This document shows positions 22,746 to 34,698 of a stretch of DNA of 64,000 bases, one piece after another. Within the stretch, counting starts at the first letter, position 1. The number at the start of each line of letters is the position of its first letter. The notes beneath the pieces were generated by a model. The model had not been told where the DNA came from. It did not search any database and was given only the letters and a program-made list of their open reading frames with translations. Where the stretch lies: NCBI RefSeq assembly GCF_026151205.1, contig NC_087073.1:18008837-18072836 (forward strand), written 5' to 3'. The position numbers and the translations under genes were made by a program. The DNA is from Bolinopsis microptera. Taxonomy: Eukaryota; Ctenophora; Tentaculata; Lobata; Bolinopsidae.

Positions 22746-23974
22746 AAAAATAAAGGTATCAGACGAGTAGCTTAATTCCCTCAATTGAAGGAATAAATAT
22801 TGTAATGCTGCAGCGCAGGGCGCCGGGGCGCGGCATAGCAACCATCCAATACGCAACCATCCAATGCGAAAATTTAAAATCACATTTTGATATAATGCGC
22901 GTGAGTGCTTACAAATTTGCTTTTGGCGGAGATATAAACTGCGCCTTTGCATCCCTCCCCTCCGTTATACACATTGACATAGATATTGTGCTAAATTATA
23001 CTATGTACTTCTACTAGTGTACGCATAATCATTTAAAAAACCCCTCCCTCCCCCTCAGTCAACAGTGATTACGTAATACTAATAGTAATAGTAATATGTG
23101 ATTGTGAACGACCCGGCCTAAATATCATAATCACGATACTCTACCGCTACGTGACTGTGAGTAAATCAGTTAAATGGTGGCAGATGATACTCTACTTAAT
23201 TGATTTTAAATGGCCATGGATCATGATTAATCACTGACACTCTACACTCGACTGTCACGTGACTTTTTCAACCCGTTCTCTAGCTGGCTCTGAACGACTA
23301 TTCGAAACCCTAAACCTCTAATCTGATCTCAACCTTGTAGGTTTACAACCTACCAGGACGCGCGCCGAGTTGGACTCGTCGACGCGGTTCCAATATATGA
23401 AACAGATATTTCACGAGTATCACCCGTTAAATCTCATCCCTAACCCTTGGCCTTACCCAGTTACCCAATCCCTAACAAAAGCATTTGCTGAAATCCTAAC
23501 CGGAACCCTAACGAGAAATTATACTAACTTCCTTATTGCTTTTAGTTTTACGGTCATATCACGTGATCGAGACAGTTTTTTGCCAATATCTTGATTTTGA
23601 TTTGATTTGAAACTTTTACAAATAGTACATTATACAATACAGCAAAGAGAATTAAAAATATACGACATTATTATCATGAGGCATTTGTAGGGTAAAAGTT
23701 GTAGTCCATATTGTATAAATACTAAAAGCATGGTTAAGTGGTACAAGTTCTGGGGGTATACGTATTACAAGTAATAGTTCTACTCCCAGACTCACTAACA
23801 CCACCTCCATCTAAACACACAAAATGTATCTAAAACACGCAAATTTAGAATTATCAAAATAAATACATAATGTATCCATGACCTGACTCATAGTGCGCCA
23901 AAAATTGCGCGCGTATCATCACACAGCGCTTAGAAGCAAGATAACAGTCGGATATAAAGTTCGCGTAATCCAGT
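22746..23974. other. Gene-free stretch with dispersed repeats
   Basis: 22915-22955 is the inverted counterpart of the sequence at 18904-18935 (ggcggagatataaactgcgc). 23328-23430 is the inverted counterpart of 9905-10012. The short open frames here have no protein-like composition. Confidence 0.5.
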
Positions 23975-24189
23975 CAGAAGACGTTTCCCTGAATTTTGTA
24001 GTGGATTTTGTAGTGGATTTTGCGCGCCGAACGTACGTTACAATATTTATAATTGTAGAATCTACGACGCTAGTAGTCAGAAGTCTCAATAAACTGCTCG
24101 TATTTATACTTTTATAGACACTGAGATATAGAAATCTAAGTAACACATCCAACCCCATTCAGGCCGCCCATCCAAAATAGCTTGAAATC

Positions 24190-26225
24190 TGTGACAAATC
24201 CCTAAAAATCCAGAGTAAGAATCTTTACCCCTAGGCCCAGAAAGAGATTTGTGTTGCTGAGTATTTGAAACATGTTTTGGTGGTTAAATAAGTAGTACAT
24301 ATCCATATCCCAAACCATCATAAAAATCAAGTTTCGACCTCTCAACCCACTCAATCTAGGTAAACTATAGGTAAAAATATAATATTAATCATAAGCTAAA
24401 ATGTACTAATCTTTGTATTCTAAATGGGGAAAAAGAAGAAACATTGTCAGTCAGTCGAGAAAATTGTCAGTCAGGCTATATGGCAGCTTTGTAGATGTTG
24501 TGACTATGCTAGTAGTGGTCCCAGGCTTGCAAGCCACTCCCAGAGGCCATGCCAATCCCAAAATTACTAAAATCCAGGTTAAATTCAGACTTTAAAATCT
24601 TTACCCCTGTAGTGCTTATATGTTCCGGGTAGGTGGGACATGTTTTAGTTTTAAAATGGGTTCTACCTGTCCCAAACCATCATAAAAATCAAGATTCGAC
24701 CTCTCAACCAACTCAGACCACTACAAGGGGCCACGCCCATCCCAAAATTACCGAAATCCAGCTAAAATCCAGACTTTAAAATCTTTACCCCTGTAGTGCT
24801 TTTATGTTCCGGGGTAGGTGGGACATGTTTTAGTTTAAAAATGGGTTCTAGCTGTCCCAAACCATCATAAAAATCAAGTTTCGACCTCTCAACCCACTCA
24901 GGCCACTCCCAGGGGCCACGCCCATCCCAAAATTACCGAAATCCAGCTAAAATCCAGACTTTAAAATCTTTACCCCTGTAGTGCTTTTATGTTCCGGGGT
25001 AGGTGGGACATGTTTTAGTTTTAAAATGGGTTCTAGCTGTCCCAAACCATCATAAAAATCAAGTTTCGACCTCTCAACCCACTCAGGCCACTCCCAGGGG
25101 CCACGCCCATCCCAAAATTACCGAAATCCAGCTAAAATCCAGACTTTAAAATCTTTACCCCTGTAGTGCTTTTATGTTCCGGGGTAGGTGGGACATGTTT
25201 TAGTTTAAAAATGGGTTCTAGCCTGTCCCAAACCATCATAAAAATCAAGTTTCGACCTCTCAACCCACTCAGGCCACTCCCAGGGGCCACGCCCATCCCA
25301 AAATGACCGAAATCCAGCTAAAATCCAGACTTTAAAATCTTTACCCCTGTAGTGCTTTTATGTTCCGGGGTAGGTGGGACATGTTTTAGTTTTAAAATGG
25401 GTTCTAGCCTGTCCCAAACCATCATAAAAATCAAGTTTCGACCTCTCAACCCACTCAGGCCACTCCCAGGGGCCACGCCCATCCCAAAATTACCGAAATC
25501 CAGCTAAAATCCAGACTTTAAAATCTTTACCCCTGTAGTGCTTTTATGTTCCGGGGTAGGTGGGACATGTTTTAGTTTAAAAATGGGTTCTAGCCTGTCC
25601 CAAACCATCATAAAAATCAAGTTTCGACCTCTCAACCCACTCAGGCCACTCCCAGGGGCCACGCCCATCCCAAAATGACCGAAATCCAGCTAAAATCCAG
25701 ACTTTAAAATCTTTACCCCTGTAGTGCTTTTATGTTCCGGGGTAGGTGGGACATGTTTTAGTTTAAAAATGGGTTCTACCTGTCCCAAACCATCATAAAA
25801 ATCAAGTTTCGACCTCTCAACCCACTCAGGGCCACTCCCAGGGGCCACGCCCATCCCAAAATGACCGAAATCCAGCTAAAATCCAGACTTTAAAATCTTT
25901 ACCCCTGTAGTGCTTTTATGTTCCGGGGTAGGTGGGACATGTTTTAGTTTTAAAATGGGTTCTAGCCTGTCCCAAACCATCATAAAAATCAAGTTTCGAC
26001 CTCTCAACCCACTCAGGCCACTCCCAGGGGCCACGCCCATCCCAAAATTACCGAAATCCAGCTAAAATCCAGACTTTAAAATCTTTACCCCTGTAGTGCT
26101 TTTATGTTCCGGGGTAGGTGGGACATGTTTTAGTTTAAAAATGGGTTCTACCTGTCCCAAACCATCATAAAAATCAAGTTTCGACCTCTCAACCCACTCA
26201 GGCCACTCCCAGGGGCCACGCCTAA
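24190..26225 (+). repeat. Satellite A, left array (period 185-187 bp)
   Basis: Eight good units between 24727 and 26225, each containing ccaggggccacgcccatccc, tttacccctgtagtgctttt and cccaaaccatcataaaaatc, preceded by decayed units back to about 24190. Copies vary slightly (tagctgtccc/tagcctgtccc/tacctgtccc; attaccg/atgaccg). Confidence 0.95.
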
Positions 26226-26955
26226 TCCAGAAAAGCTACAGGAAGTGGGGTGGGGCAAAATTAATGTTACATACGTTGAGTATTATACCATCACCGTGTT
26301 TCATATTATGGACCTGAAACTTTGCAGATGGCATGCTGTAACTATTCATTCGAGGATTCCGTCGCCAATGTTCGAAAATTTGAATATTTAGACTACGCCT
26401 ATATAATATTAAATCACCCATATTGTTCTTTCCGGACATGCTAGACGCCCATTTATTTCAGATTACTGCAGATAATTAATTGTTGCATCTGATCTGAAAA
26501 ATTGAGGCCAAACGTATTTGAAATGACGAAGTTATCAAGCATTTAATGTATCTCGTTAACAAAATTGATTGGGTGATTATGTGATAGGTCACCTTAATTG
26601 GGTTCCCTTGCAATTTGACGGGGCCATCTAATCACCTGAACAGGTAATCGAATCACCTGATCACACGTAATGGATAAACTCGTCATGCCTCGTATCTCGG
26701 TCATCTGAGAAGCTACAACTCTCATTTTTTCAGATCAAACGTAATTTGAATGGCCAAATACTATCCTATAAAATTTGGCTCGATCTGATTATCAAAACTA
26801 TCAATAAATGCGATCATGAACCTTCATTAAAAAAATGAAAATGAATATTCTTTGATTTAATATATTCCTCGAATGAGTGGTGATAGTAAGTCATACCAAA
26901 AAGAATACCCCGGAACATAAATCCCCTACAAGTGTAAAGATTCTCATTCTGTCTC
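26226..26955. repeat. Spacer inside the 8 kb unit, with a dispersed repeat and a satellite A fragment
   Basis: 26287-26400 matches 1912-2025. Near 26905-26940 a piece of inverted satellite A appears (accccggaacataaa, gtgtaaagatt). No gene is supported. Confidence 0.6.
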
Positions 26956-29003
26956 AAATGAAACTACTTTTGTTCATGTTTCATGCTACCCTGATCATTC
27001 TGAGCCAAAAATAATTTTTTTCGGTTTTCGAAGTTCGATATACGATTTTGGACTCGAGGGTCCCCTTTGTAATGCGATCTCGAGGGTCCCCTTTGTAATG
27101 CGATCTCGGAAGGCAGGCCTCCCCTTCGCAATACGAGCTCGGAAGCGGGAGCTCTGCTTTCAGAGGTACGTATCGAGAATGACTCGGACCGAAAATTTTC
27201 TAAGTCAAAATTTTTAAAAGTTTTTCTGGAAACTACTTTTGTTCATGTTTCATAATACCCTGATCATTCTGAGCGAAAAATAATTTTTTTTCGGTTTTCG
27301 AAGTTCGATATACGATTTTGGACTCGAGGGTCCCCTTTGTAATGCGATCTCGGAAGGCAGGCCTCCCCTTCGCAATACGAGCTCGGAAGCGGGAGCTCTG
27401 CTTTCAGAGGTACGTATCGAGAATGACTAAGACTGAACATTTTCTAAGTCCAAATTTTTAAAAGTTTTTCTGGAAACTACTTTTGTTCATGATTCATGCT
27501 ACCCTGATCATTCTGAGCCAAAAATAATTTTTTTTCGGTTTTCGAAGTTCGATATACGATTTTGGACTCGAGGGTCCCCTTTGTAATGCGATCTCGGAAG
27601 GCAGGCCTCCCCTTCGCAATACGAGCTCGGAAGCGGGAGCTCTGCTTTCAGAGGTACGTATCGAGAATGACTAAGACTGAACATTTTCTAAGTCCAAATT
27701 TTTAAAAGTTTTTCTGGAAACTACTTTTGTTCATGTTTCATGCTACCCTGATCATTCTGAGCCAAAAATAATTTTTTTCGGTTTTCGAAGTTTGATATAC
27801 GATTTTGGACTCGAGGGTCCCCTTTGTAATGCGATCTAGAAGGCAGGCCTCCCCTTCGCAATACGAGCTCGGAAGCGGGAGCTCTGCTTTCAGAGGTACG
27901 TATCGAGAATGACTAAGACTGAAAATTTTCTAAGTACAAATTTTTAAAAGTTTTTCTGGAAACTACTTTTGTTCATGTTTCATGCTACCCTGATCATTCT
28001 GAGCCAAAAATAATTTTTTTTCGGTTTTCGAAGTTCGATATACGATTTTGGACTCGAGGGTCCCCTTTGTAATGCGATCTCAGAAGGCAGGCCTCCCCTT
28101 CGCAATACGAGCTCGGAAGCGGGAGCTCTGCTTTCAGAGGTACGTATCGAGAATGACTAGACTGAAAATTTTCTAAGTCCAAATTTTTAAAAGTTTTTCT
28201 GGAAACTACTTTTGTTCATGTTTCATAATACCCTGATCATTCTGAGCCAAAAATAATTTTTTTTGGTTTTCGAAGTTCGATATACGATTTTGGACTCGAG
28301 GGTCCCCTTTGTAATGCGATCTCGGAAGGCAGGCCTCCCCTTCGCAATACGAGCTCGGAAGCGGGAGCTCTGCTTTCAGAGGTACGTATCGAGAATGACT
28401 AAGACTGAACATTTTCTAAGTCCAAATTTTTAAAAGTTTTTCTGGAAACTACTTTTGTTCATGATTCATGCTACCCTGATCATTCTGAGCCAAAAATAAT
28501 TTTTTTCGGTTTTCGAAGTTCGATATACGATTTTGGACTCGAGGGTCCCCTTTGTAATGCGATCTCGGAAGGCAGGCCTCCCCTTCGCAATACGAGCTCG
28601 GAAGCGGGAGCTCTGCTTTCAGAGGTACGTATCGAGAATGACTAAGACTGAACATTTTCTAAGTCCAAATTTTTAAAAGTTTTTCTGGAAACTACTTTTG
28701 TTCATGTTTCATGCTACCCTGATCATTCTGAGCCAAAAATAATTTTTTTCGGTTTTCGAAGTTCGATATACGATTTTGGACTCGAGGGCCCCCTTTGTAA
28801 TGCGATCTAAGAAGGCAGGCCTCCCCTTCACAATACCAGCTCGGAAGCGGGAGCTCTGCTTTCAGAGGTACGTATCGAGAATGACTAAGACTGAAAATTT
28901 TCTAAGTCAACATTTTTGAAAGTTTTTATGGAAACTACTTTTGTTCATGTTTCATGCTACCCTGATCATTCTGAGCCAAAAATAATTTTTTCGGTTTTCG
29001 AAG
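26956..29003 (+). repeat. Satellite B array (period ~242 bp)
   Basis: Units begin aaactacttttgttcatg at about 26961, 27230, 27471, 27719, 27960, 28204, 28447, 28689 and a partial 28931. The first unit is longer (269) because a ~26 bp stretch around ctcgagggtcccctttgtaa is duplicated. Each unit has a GC-rich centre with gagctcggaagcgggagctc. Reverse-strand open frames of 62-68 codons recur once per unit and are repeat by-products. Confidence 0.95.
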
Positions 29004-29036
29004 TCCGTACCTACATTCGAAAATTCGTGGATGTGA

Positions 29037-31915
29037 GTGGGTTGAGAGGTCGAAACTTGATTTTTATGATGGTTTGGGACAGGCAGAACCCATTTTTAAA
29101 CTAAAACATGTCCCACCTACCCCGGAACATAAAAGCACTACAGGGGTAAAGATTTTAAAGTCTGGATTTAGCTGGATTTCGGTCATTTTGGGATGGGCGT
29201 GGCCCCTGGGAGTGGCCCGAGTGGGTTGAGAGGTCGAAACTTGATTTTTATGATGGTTTGGGACAGGCAGAACCCATTTTTAAACTAAAACATGTCCCAC
29301 CTACCCCGGAACATAAAAGCACTACAGGGGTAAAGATTTTAAAGTCTGGATTTAGCTGGATTTCGGTCATTTTGGGATGGGCGTGGCCCCTGGGAGTGGC
29401 CCGAGTGGGTTGAGAGGTCGAAACTTGATTTTTATGATGGTTTGGGACAGGCAGAACCCATTTTTAAACTAAAACATGTCCCACCTACCCCGGAACATAA
29501 AAGCACTACAGGGGTAAAGATTTTAAAGTCTGGATTTAGCTGGATTTCGGTCATTTTGGGATGGGCGTGGCCCCTGGGAGTGGCCCGAGTGGGTTGAGAG
29601 GTCGAAACTTGATTTTTATGATGGTTTGGGACAGGCAGAACCCATTTTTAAACTAAAACATGTCCCACCTACCCCGGAACATAAAAGCACTACAGGGGTA
29701 AAGATTTTAAAGTCTGGATTTAGCTGGATTTCGGTCATTTTGGGATGGGCGTGGCCCCTGGGAGTGGCCCGAGTGGGTTGAGAGGTCGAAACTTGATTTT
29801 TATGATGGTTTGGGACAGGCAGAACCCATTTTTAAACTAAAACATGTCCCACCTACCCCGGAACATAAAAGCACTACAGGGGTAAAGATTTTAAAGTCTG
29901 GATTTAGCTGGATTTCGGTCATTTTGGGATGGGCGTGGCCCCTGGGAGTGGCCCGAGTGGGTTGAGAGGTCGAAACTTGATTTTTATGATGGTTTGGGAC
30001 AGGCAGAACCCATTTTTAAACTAAAACATGTCCCACCTACCCCGGAACATAAAAGCACTACAGGGGTAAAGATTTTAAAGTCTGGATTTAGCTGGATTTC
30101 GGTCATTTTGGGATGGGCGTGGCCCCTGGGAGTGGCCCGAGTGGGTTGAGAGGTCGAAACTTGATTTTTATGATGGTTTGGGACAGGCAGAACCCATTTT
30201 TAAACTAAAACATGTCCCACCTACCCCGGAACATAAAAGCACTACAGGGGTAAAGATTTTAAAGTCTGGATTTAGCTGGATTTCGGTCATTTTGGGATGG
30301 GCGTGGCCCCTGGGAGTGGCCCGAGTGGGTTGAGAGGTCGAAACTTGATTTTTATGATGGTTTGGGACAGGCAGAACCCATTTTTAAACTAAAACATGTC
30401 CCACCTACCCCGGAACATAAAAGCACTACAGGGGTAAAGATTTTAAAGTCTGGATTTAGCTGGATTTCGGTCATTTTGGGATGGGCGTGGCCCCTGGGAG
30501 TGGCCCGAGTGGGTTGAGAGGTCGAAACTTGATTTTTATGATGGTTTGGGACAGGCAGAACCCATTTTTAAACTAAAACATGTCCCACCTACCCCGGAAC
30601 ATAAAAGCACTACAGGGGTAAAGATTTTAAAGTCTGGATTTAGCTGGATTTCGGTCATTTTGGGATGGGCGTGGCCCCTGGGAGTGGCCCGAGTGGGTTG
30701 AGAGGTCGAAACTTGATTTTTATGATGGTTTGGGACAGGCAGAACCCATTTTTAAACTAAAACATGTCCCACCTACCCCGGAACATAAAAGCACTACAGG
30801 GGTAAAGATTTTAAAGTCTGGATTTAGCTGGATTTCGGTCATTTTGGGATGGGCGTGGCCCCTGGGAGTGGCCCGAGTGGGTTGAGAGGTCGAAACTTGA
30901 TTTTTATGATGGTTTGGGACAGGCAGAACCCATTTTTAAACTAAAACATGTCCCACCTACCCCGGAACATAAAAGCACTACAGGGGTAAAGATTTTAAAG
31001 TCTGGATTTAGCTGGATTTCGGTCATTTTGGGATGGGCGTGGCCCCTGGGAGTGGCCCGAGTGGGTTGAGAGGTCGAAACTTGATTTTTATGATGGTTTG
31101 GGACAGGCAGAACCCATTTTTAAACTAAAACATGTCCCACCTACCCCGGAACATAAAAGCACTACAGGGGTAAAGATTTTAAAGTCTGGATTTAGCTGGA
31201 TTTCGGTCATTTTGGGATGGGCGTGGCCCCTGGGAGTGGCCCGAGTGGGTTGAGAGGTCGAAACTTGATTTTTATGATGGTTTGGGACAGGCAGAACCCA
31301 TTTTTAAACTAAAACATGTCCCACCTACCCCGGAACATAAAAGCACTACAGGGGTAAAGATTTTAAAGTCTGGATTTAGCTGGATTTCGGTCATTTTGGG
31401 ATGGGCGTGGCCCCTGGGAGTGGCCCGAGTGGGTTGAGAGGTCGAAACTTGATTTTTATGATGGTTTGGGACAGGCAGAACCCATTTTTAAACTAAAACA
31501 TGTCCCACCTACCCCGGAACATAAAAGCACTACAGGGGTAAAGATTTTAAAGTCTGGATTTAGCTGGATTTCGGTCATTTTGGGATGGGCGTGGCCCCTG
31601 GGAGTGGCCCGAGTGGGTTGAGAGGTCGAAACTTGATTTTTATGATGGTTTGGGACAGGCAGAACCCATTTTTAAACTAAAACATGTCCCACCTACCCCG
31701 GAACATAAAAGCACTACAGGGGTAAAGATTTTAAAGTCTGGATTTAGCTGGATTTCGGTCATTTTGGGATGGGCGTGGCCCCTGGGAGTGGCCCGAGTGG
31801 GTTGAGAGGTCGAAACTTGATTTTTATGATGGTTTGGGACAGGCAGAACCCATTTTTAAACTAAAACATGTTCCACCTACCCCGGAACATAAAAGCACTA
31901 CAGGGGTGAAAAGCA
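29037..31915 (-). repeat. Satellite A, right array, inverted (period 184 bp)
   Basis: About 15.6 units, each starting gtgggttgagaggtcgaaac at 184-base steps from 29037 to about 31797. Units are nearly identical to one another, in contrast to the more variable left array. This points to recent amplification or homogenisation. Confidence 0.95.
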
Positions 31916-32132
31916 CTACAAATCCACTACAAAAATCAAGGAAACGTGCTCTCAATCCAGTTAAGTATATTAACTGAGGACTGCACCAGGGTCAAGTCAT
32001 GGTGACAGAACGTAAATGTTATTTAATATTATTTAATAGATTTATTTTTATATTATAGTTGTTATATTCAGTATCGTGACCGATCTATCAGTGGCGGGGG
32101 CCCACATATAAATATCATTTGCACTCATTAAC

Positions 32133-33375
32133 TTAGTCAGGGTCTGTCAATTTGTCCCAAAAGTGTTTTGCCAGGTTTGCCTTAAAAGTTCCGGCATCAC
32201 TTATCTCTTTAAGGTCAGTTGGTAGGTCATTCCAGACACTGTGTGTTCTGAAGAAGAAGCTTCTCTTAAAGGAGTGAGCTTTTGCTTCCACAGTACACTT
32301 CAGGGAAAGGTGGTCGTGTCTGTTCTGTCGCCTCTGGTTGATTTCAGGCATTCGAGATGTATCAACTTCATTATATCTCGAGGGTTGCCTTATGTTTGAA
32401 CGCAACCTACCCTGTTCACTGGTTGTTATCGGGGTTAAATAAGGTGGGAGCTTCAGAACAGATTGACCATTGTATATCTGATGGAATAATAGTAAGTCTG
32501 TGTATTCAAACTTCAGCTCCATTGGCAACATGTCTAGCTCTCTTAATCGAGCCAAGTATTCTAAGTCATTATAGTGATGATCCTGTTCGCCAATTATTAT
32601 TATTTGGGTTATCAGGATCCGGGGGGTGGGATCTTTTGGATCTATCCTTCCGATATATCTTGTAGATGCTATCAGGGAGGATCTCATTTTCCAGGTGCTC
32701 TTTTGAAAGCCAAGTCTCAGTCAGAACAATAACATCAGGCTTGTCTTCATAGATCTTAGATTGGAGCTCTAGTAGTTTACCAGCATCAAGCGGCATGTTT
32801 TTAGATGCTAGGCCACTAAAGGGGACAAGCCCTCTCAAATTTTGGTACATTACCTTTAGATGACTGAGGTTATTGTTATCAACTGGACCTGGGTTAAGTA
32901 TGCTTGTATTGCAGATAACAAGCAAAACTAAGTTCAGAATGGTCGTCCAGATGGTGAACATGTTACTTAGGAACTGATGTCCACTACACTTAGCGGAGGA
33001 GTAACGTCTGGGACAACCATACTTCACTATCCATAGGGCTATTCCATTTTGTTTCTTTGAATAGATGATCATTAGGACTACAAGATTTGCACTGTTCATA
33101 AGGCAGTCCCAGTCATTGGTCAGGTGTAGTCCGATCTTGTACGAGCGATGCATACGAAATGTTTGGTCTGAGTATTCACTTGCTGTTTCAATGGCCCCCG
33201 CCAATAACAGACAGATCATATACACATATACAACAATCACTACTCCATAAATCATCTTTAAAATAGCACTTTTCTCTATAGTGGTAGATGAATCTATATT
33301 TAATTTAGCATTGCATTTGACTTTGGGAGAGTATAGACCAATCACTGTTCTGTGTTGTAGAAACGTGACTCCCAT
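32133..33375 (-). mobile_element. Internally deleted CR1/L2-like retrotransposon ORF2
   Basis: The upstream part (33375-about 32640) has an unusual N-terminus with hydrophobic segments (MIYGVVIVVYVYMICLLLAG near residues 41-60, and IWTTILNLVLLVI near 142-154). NPGP follows at residues 161-164, then the first endonuclease blocks (LKVMYQNLRGLVPFSG, KPDVIVLTETWL). The downstream part (about 32687-32133) is the C-terminus after the reverse transcriptase (YLARLRELDMLPMELKFEYT, DLLLFHQIYNG, then HSVWNDLPTDLKEI, TFKANLAKHFW). The rest of the endonuclease and the whole reverse-transcriptase core are missing, and the two pieces are in different frames. The junction lies near 32600-32690. It is therefore inactive. 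Confidence 0.82.
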
Positions 33376-34163
33376 AAATTAGTTTAAAACTCAAAGTTAG
33401 GTGGAGACTGGAAAATATGTACTGATTATACTCTGTTAAAGAAGCAAGAAGTTAATGAATTAAAATATTGTCAATTAATAAATATGGGAACAAATTATGA
33501 GAGCATTGTTAAGCTATAATGTTCGTTAAAAATGAAAGAGTTCTCTGAATTCTAAAATGCCAGGGTAGCATTTTAATGTCATCGAGGCTGATTCAGAATC
33601 AGCGTCCGTAAATACATCGAGAAAAATCTCGAAGATCGACTGTAAAGTGATTTAGCACGCTCGATTAAAAATACTGAATTAGTGAATGGCCACGCTTCGC
33701 AGCCCGCCGCGCGGGTCTTGCAACGTGAGTGGTGAGAGTGCAGAGACAACAAAATTGCCGTGACAACAAAATTGCCGCGGCATTCAACATAAACTGAAAT
33801 AGTCACCATGCTGCTCAATGACTATGAGCTAGTATGTAGTAGGTTATACTTATAGGTTAGCATAGGAATAAAATAAAAATGGATTTTATGACAGCTACGT
33901 TTTATTTTACAGACGTTAACATCAGCTGCTCTCAGAATGTTAGTCTATTGTTCCATGAATCCTGAAGTTGTTGCGATCCGGCAACCTCTAGCCGAGAGCG
34001 ACTCTGTGGAGGGTCATTTCAACCAACTCAGGACCACAGCTCCCGTCGAGAACCATTACTTTATTTGTGCTGTAAACTAACAGGGTGGTTAGACAAAGTG
34101 GGCCTCATTGTTCGTTGGGCAGAGAACTGTCTTTATCTTATGTCTTAGACGCATTTGTAGTAA
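33376..34163. other. Gene-free stretch with a SINE-like relative
   Basis: 33915-34055 loosely matches 10825-10965 (see there). The rest is AT-rich without coding signal. Confidence 0.45.
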
Positions 34164-34169
34164 ATAGTA

Positions 34170-34567
34170 GGGGGGGGAGCCAAGTGGATATTTGTAGATA
34201 TTTGTAGATTAATGTAGAATGGATAATCCATGAAAAAAGTGGATGACATTCTACAAATTTATACATTTATCTCCAAAAATTCAGTAGAATTTCTGGGCAC
34301 ATATTTGAGATTACATTTTTTGTAGATAAATGTAGATATTTGTAGATTATTGTCAATGGATAATTCACGAAAATTCTACAAATTCTACAAATTTATACAT
34401 TTATCTCCAAAAATTCAGTAGAATTTCTGGGCACATATTTGAGATATACATTTTTTGTAGATAAATGTAGATATTTGTAGATTATTGTAATGGATAATTC
34501 ACGAAAAAAGTGGATGACATTATCCAAATATCTACAAATATCCACTGCCCCCCCCCCCCCCCCCCCC
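34170..34567. mobile_element. ~400 bp MITE-like element with G/C homopolymer ends
   Basis: The left end is a run of G followed by agtggatatttgtagatatt. The right end is the complement (aatatctacaaatatccact, then a long C run). atagta flanks it directly on both sides (34164-34169 and 34568-34573), as a 6-bp target duplication would. The interior repeats tgtagataaatgtagatatt and tccaaaaattcagtagaatt two to three times. Confidence 0.7.
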
Positions 34568-34619
34568 ATAGTAATACACATTGAACTTGTGCAGTCGATA
34601 GACTAGTGCGTCTTTTTTT

Positions 34620-34698
34620 TATTAGTCTACTTTGAGGGGGGGCCGGGGGAGGGGGAGGCCCTCCCCCTCCCCCCGGCCCCCCTCAAAGTAGACTAATA
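34620..34698. repeat. Near-perfect 79 bp palindrome
   Basis: Arms of about 38 bases start tattagtctactttgagggg and meet at a centre with almost no loop. The only mismatches are single-base differences in G/C run length. The inner half of each arm is nearly pure G or pure C. Confidence 0.9.

Larger units (their letters stand above)
23975..31953. mobile_element. ~8 kb transposon-like unit built from inverted satellite arrays
   Basis: The left end (cagaagacgtttccctgaat, then tttgtagtgg) and the right end read inward (gagagcacgtttccttgatt, then tttgtagtgg) are imperfect terminal inverted repeats of about 30-45 bp. Directly outside them, aatccagt occurs in the same orientation at 23967-23974 and 31954-31961, as expected of an 8-bp target-site duplication. 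The interior has no transposase. It consists of satellite A (24190-26225), a ~730 bp unique spacer, satellite B (26956-29003), and satellite A inverted (29037-31915). An 8-bp duplication is typical of hAT superfamily insertion, so a non-autonomous hAT-like element is my inference. Confidence 0.7.

Noticed and set aside
27994..28655. Recurrent 62-68 codon frames on the minus strand as a peptide family
   Set aside because: They recur once per satellite B unit and simply follow the repeat; no start context or flanking gene structure.
24727..31915. CRISPR-like regular arrays
   Set aside because: The repeats are directly tandem without unique spacers, the units are 184-242 bases, and the genome is eukaryotic; these are satellites.
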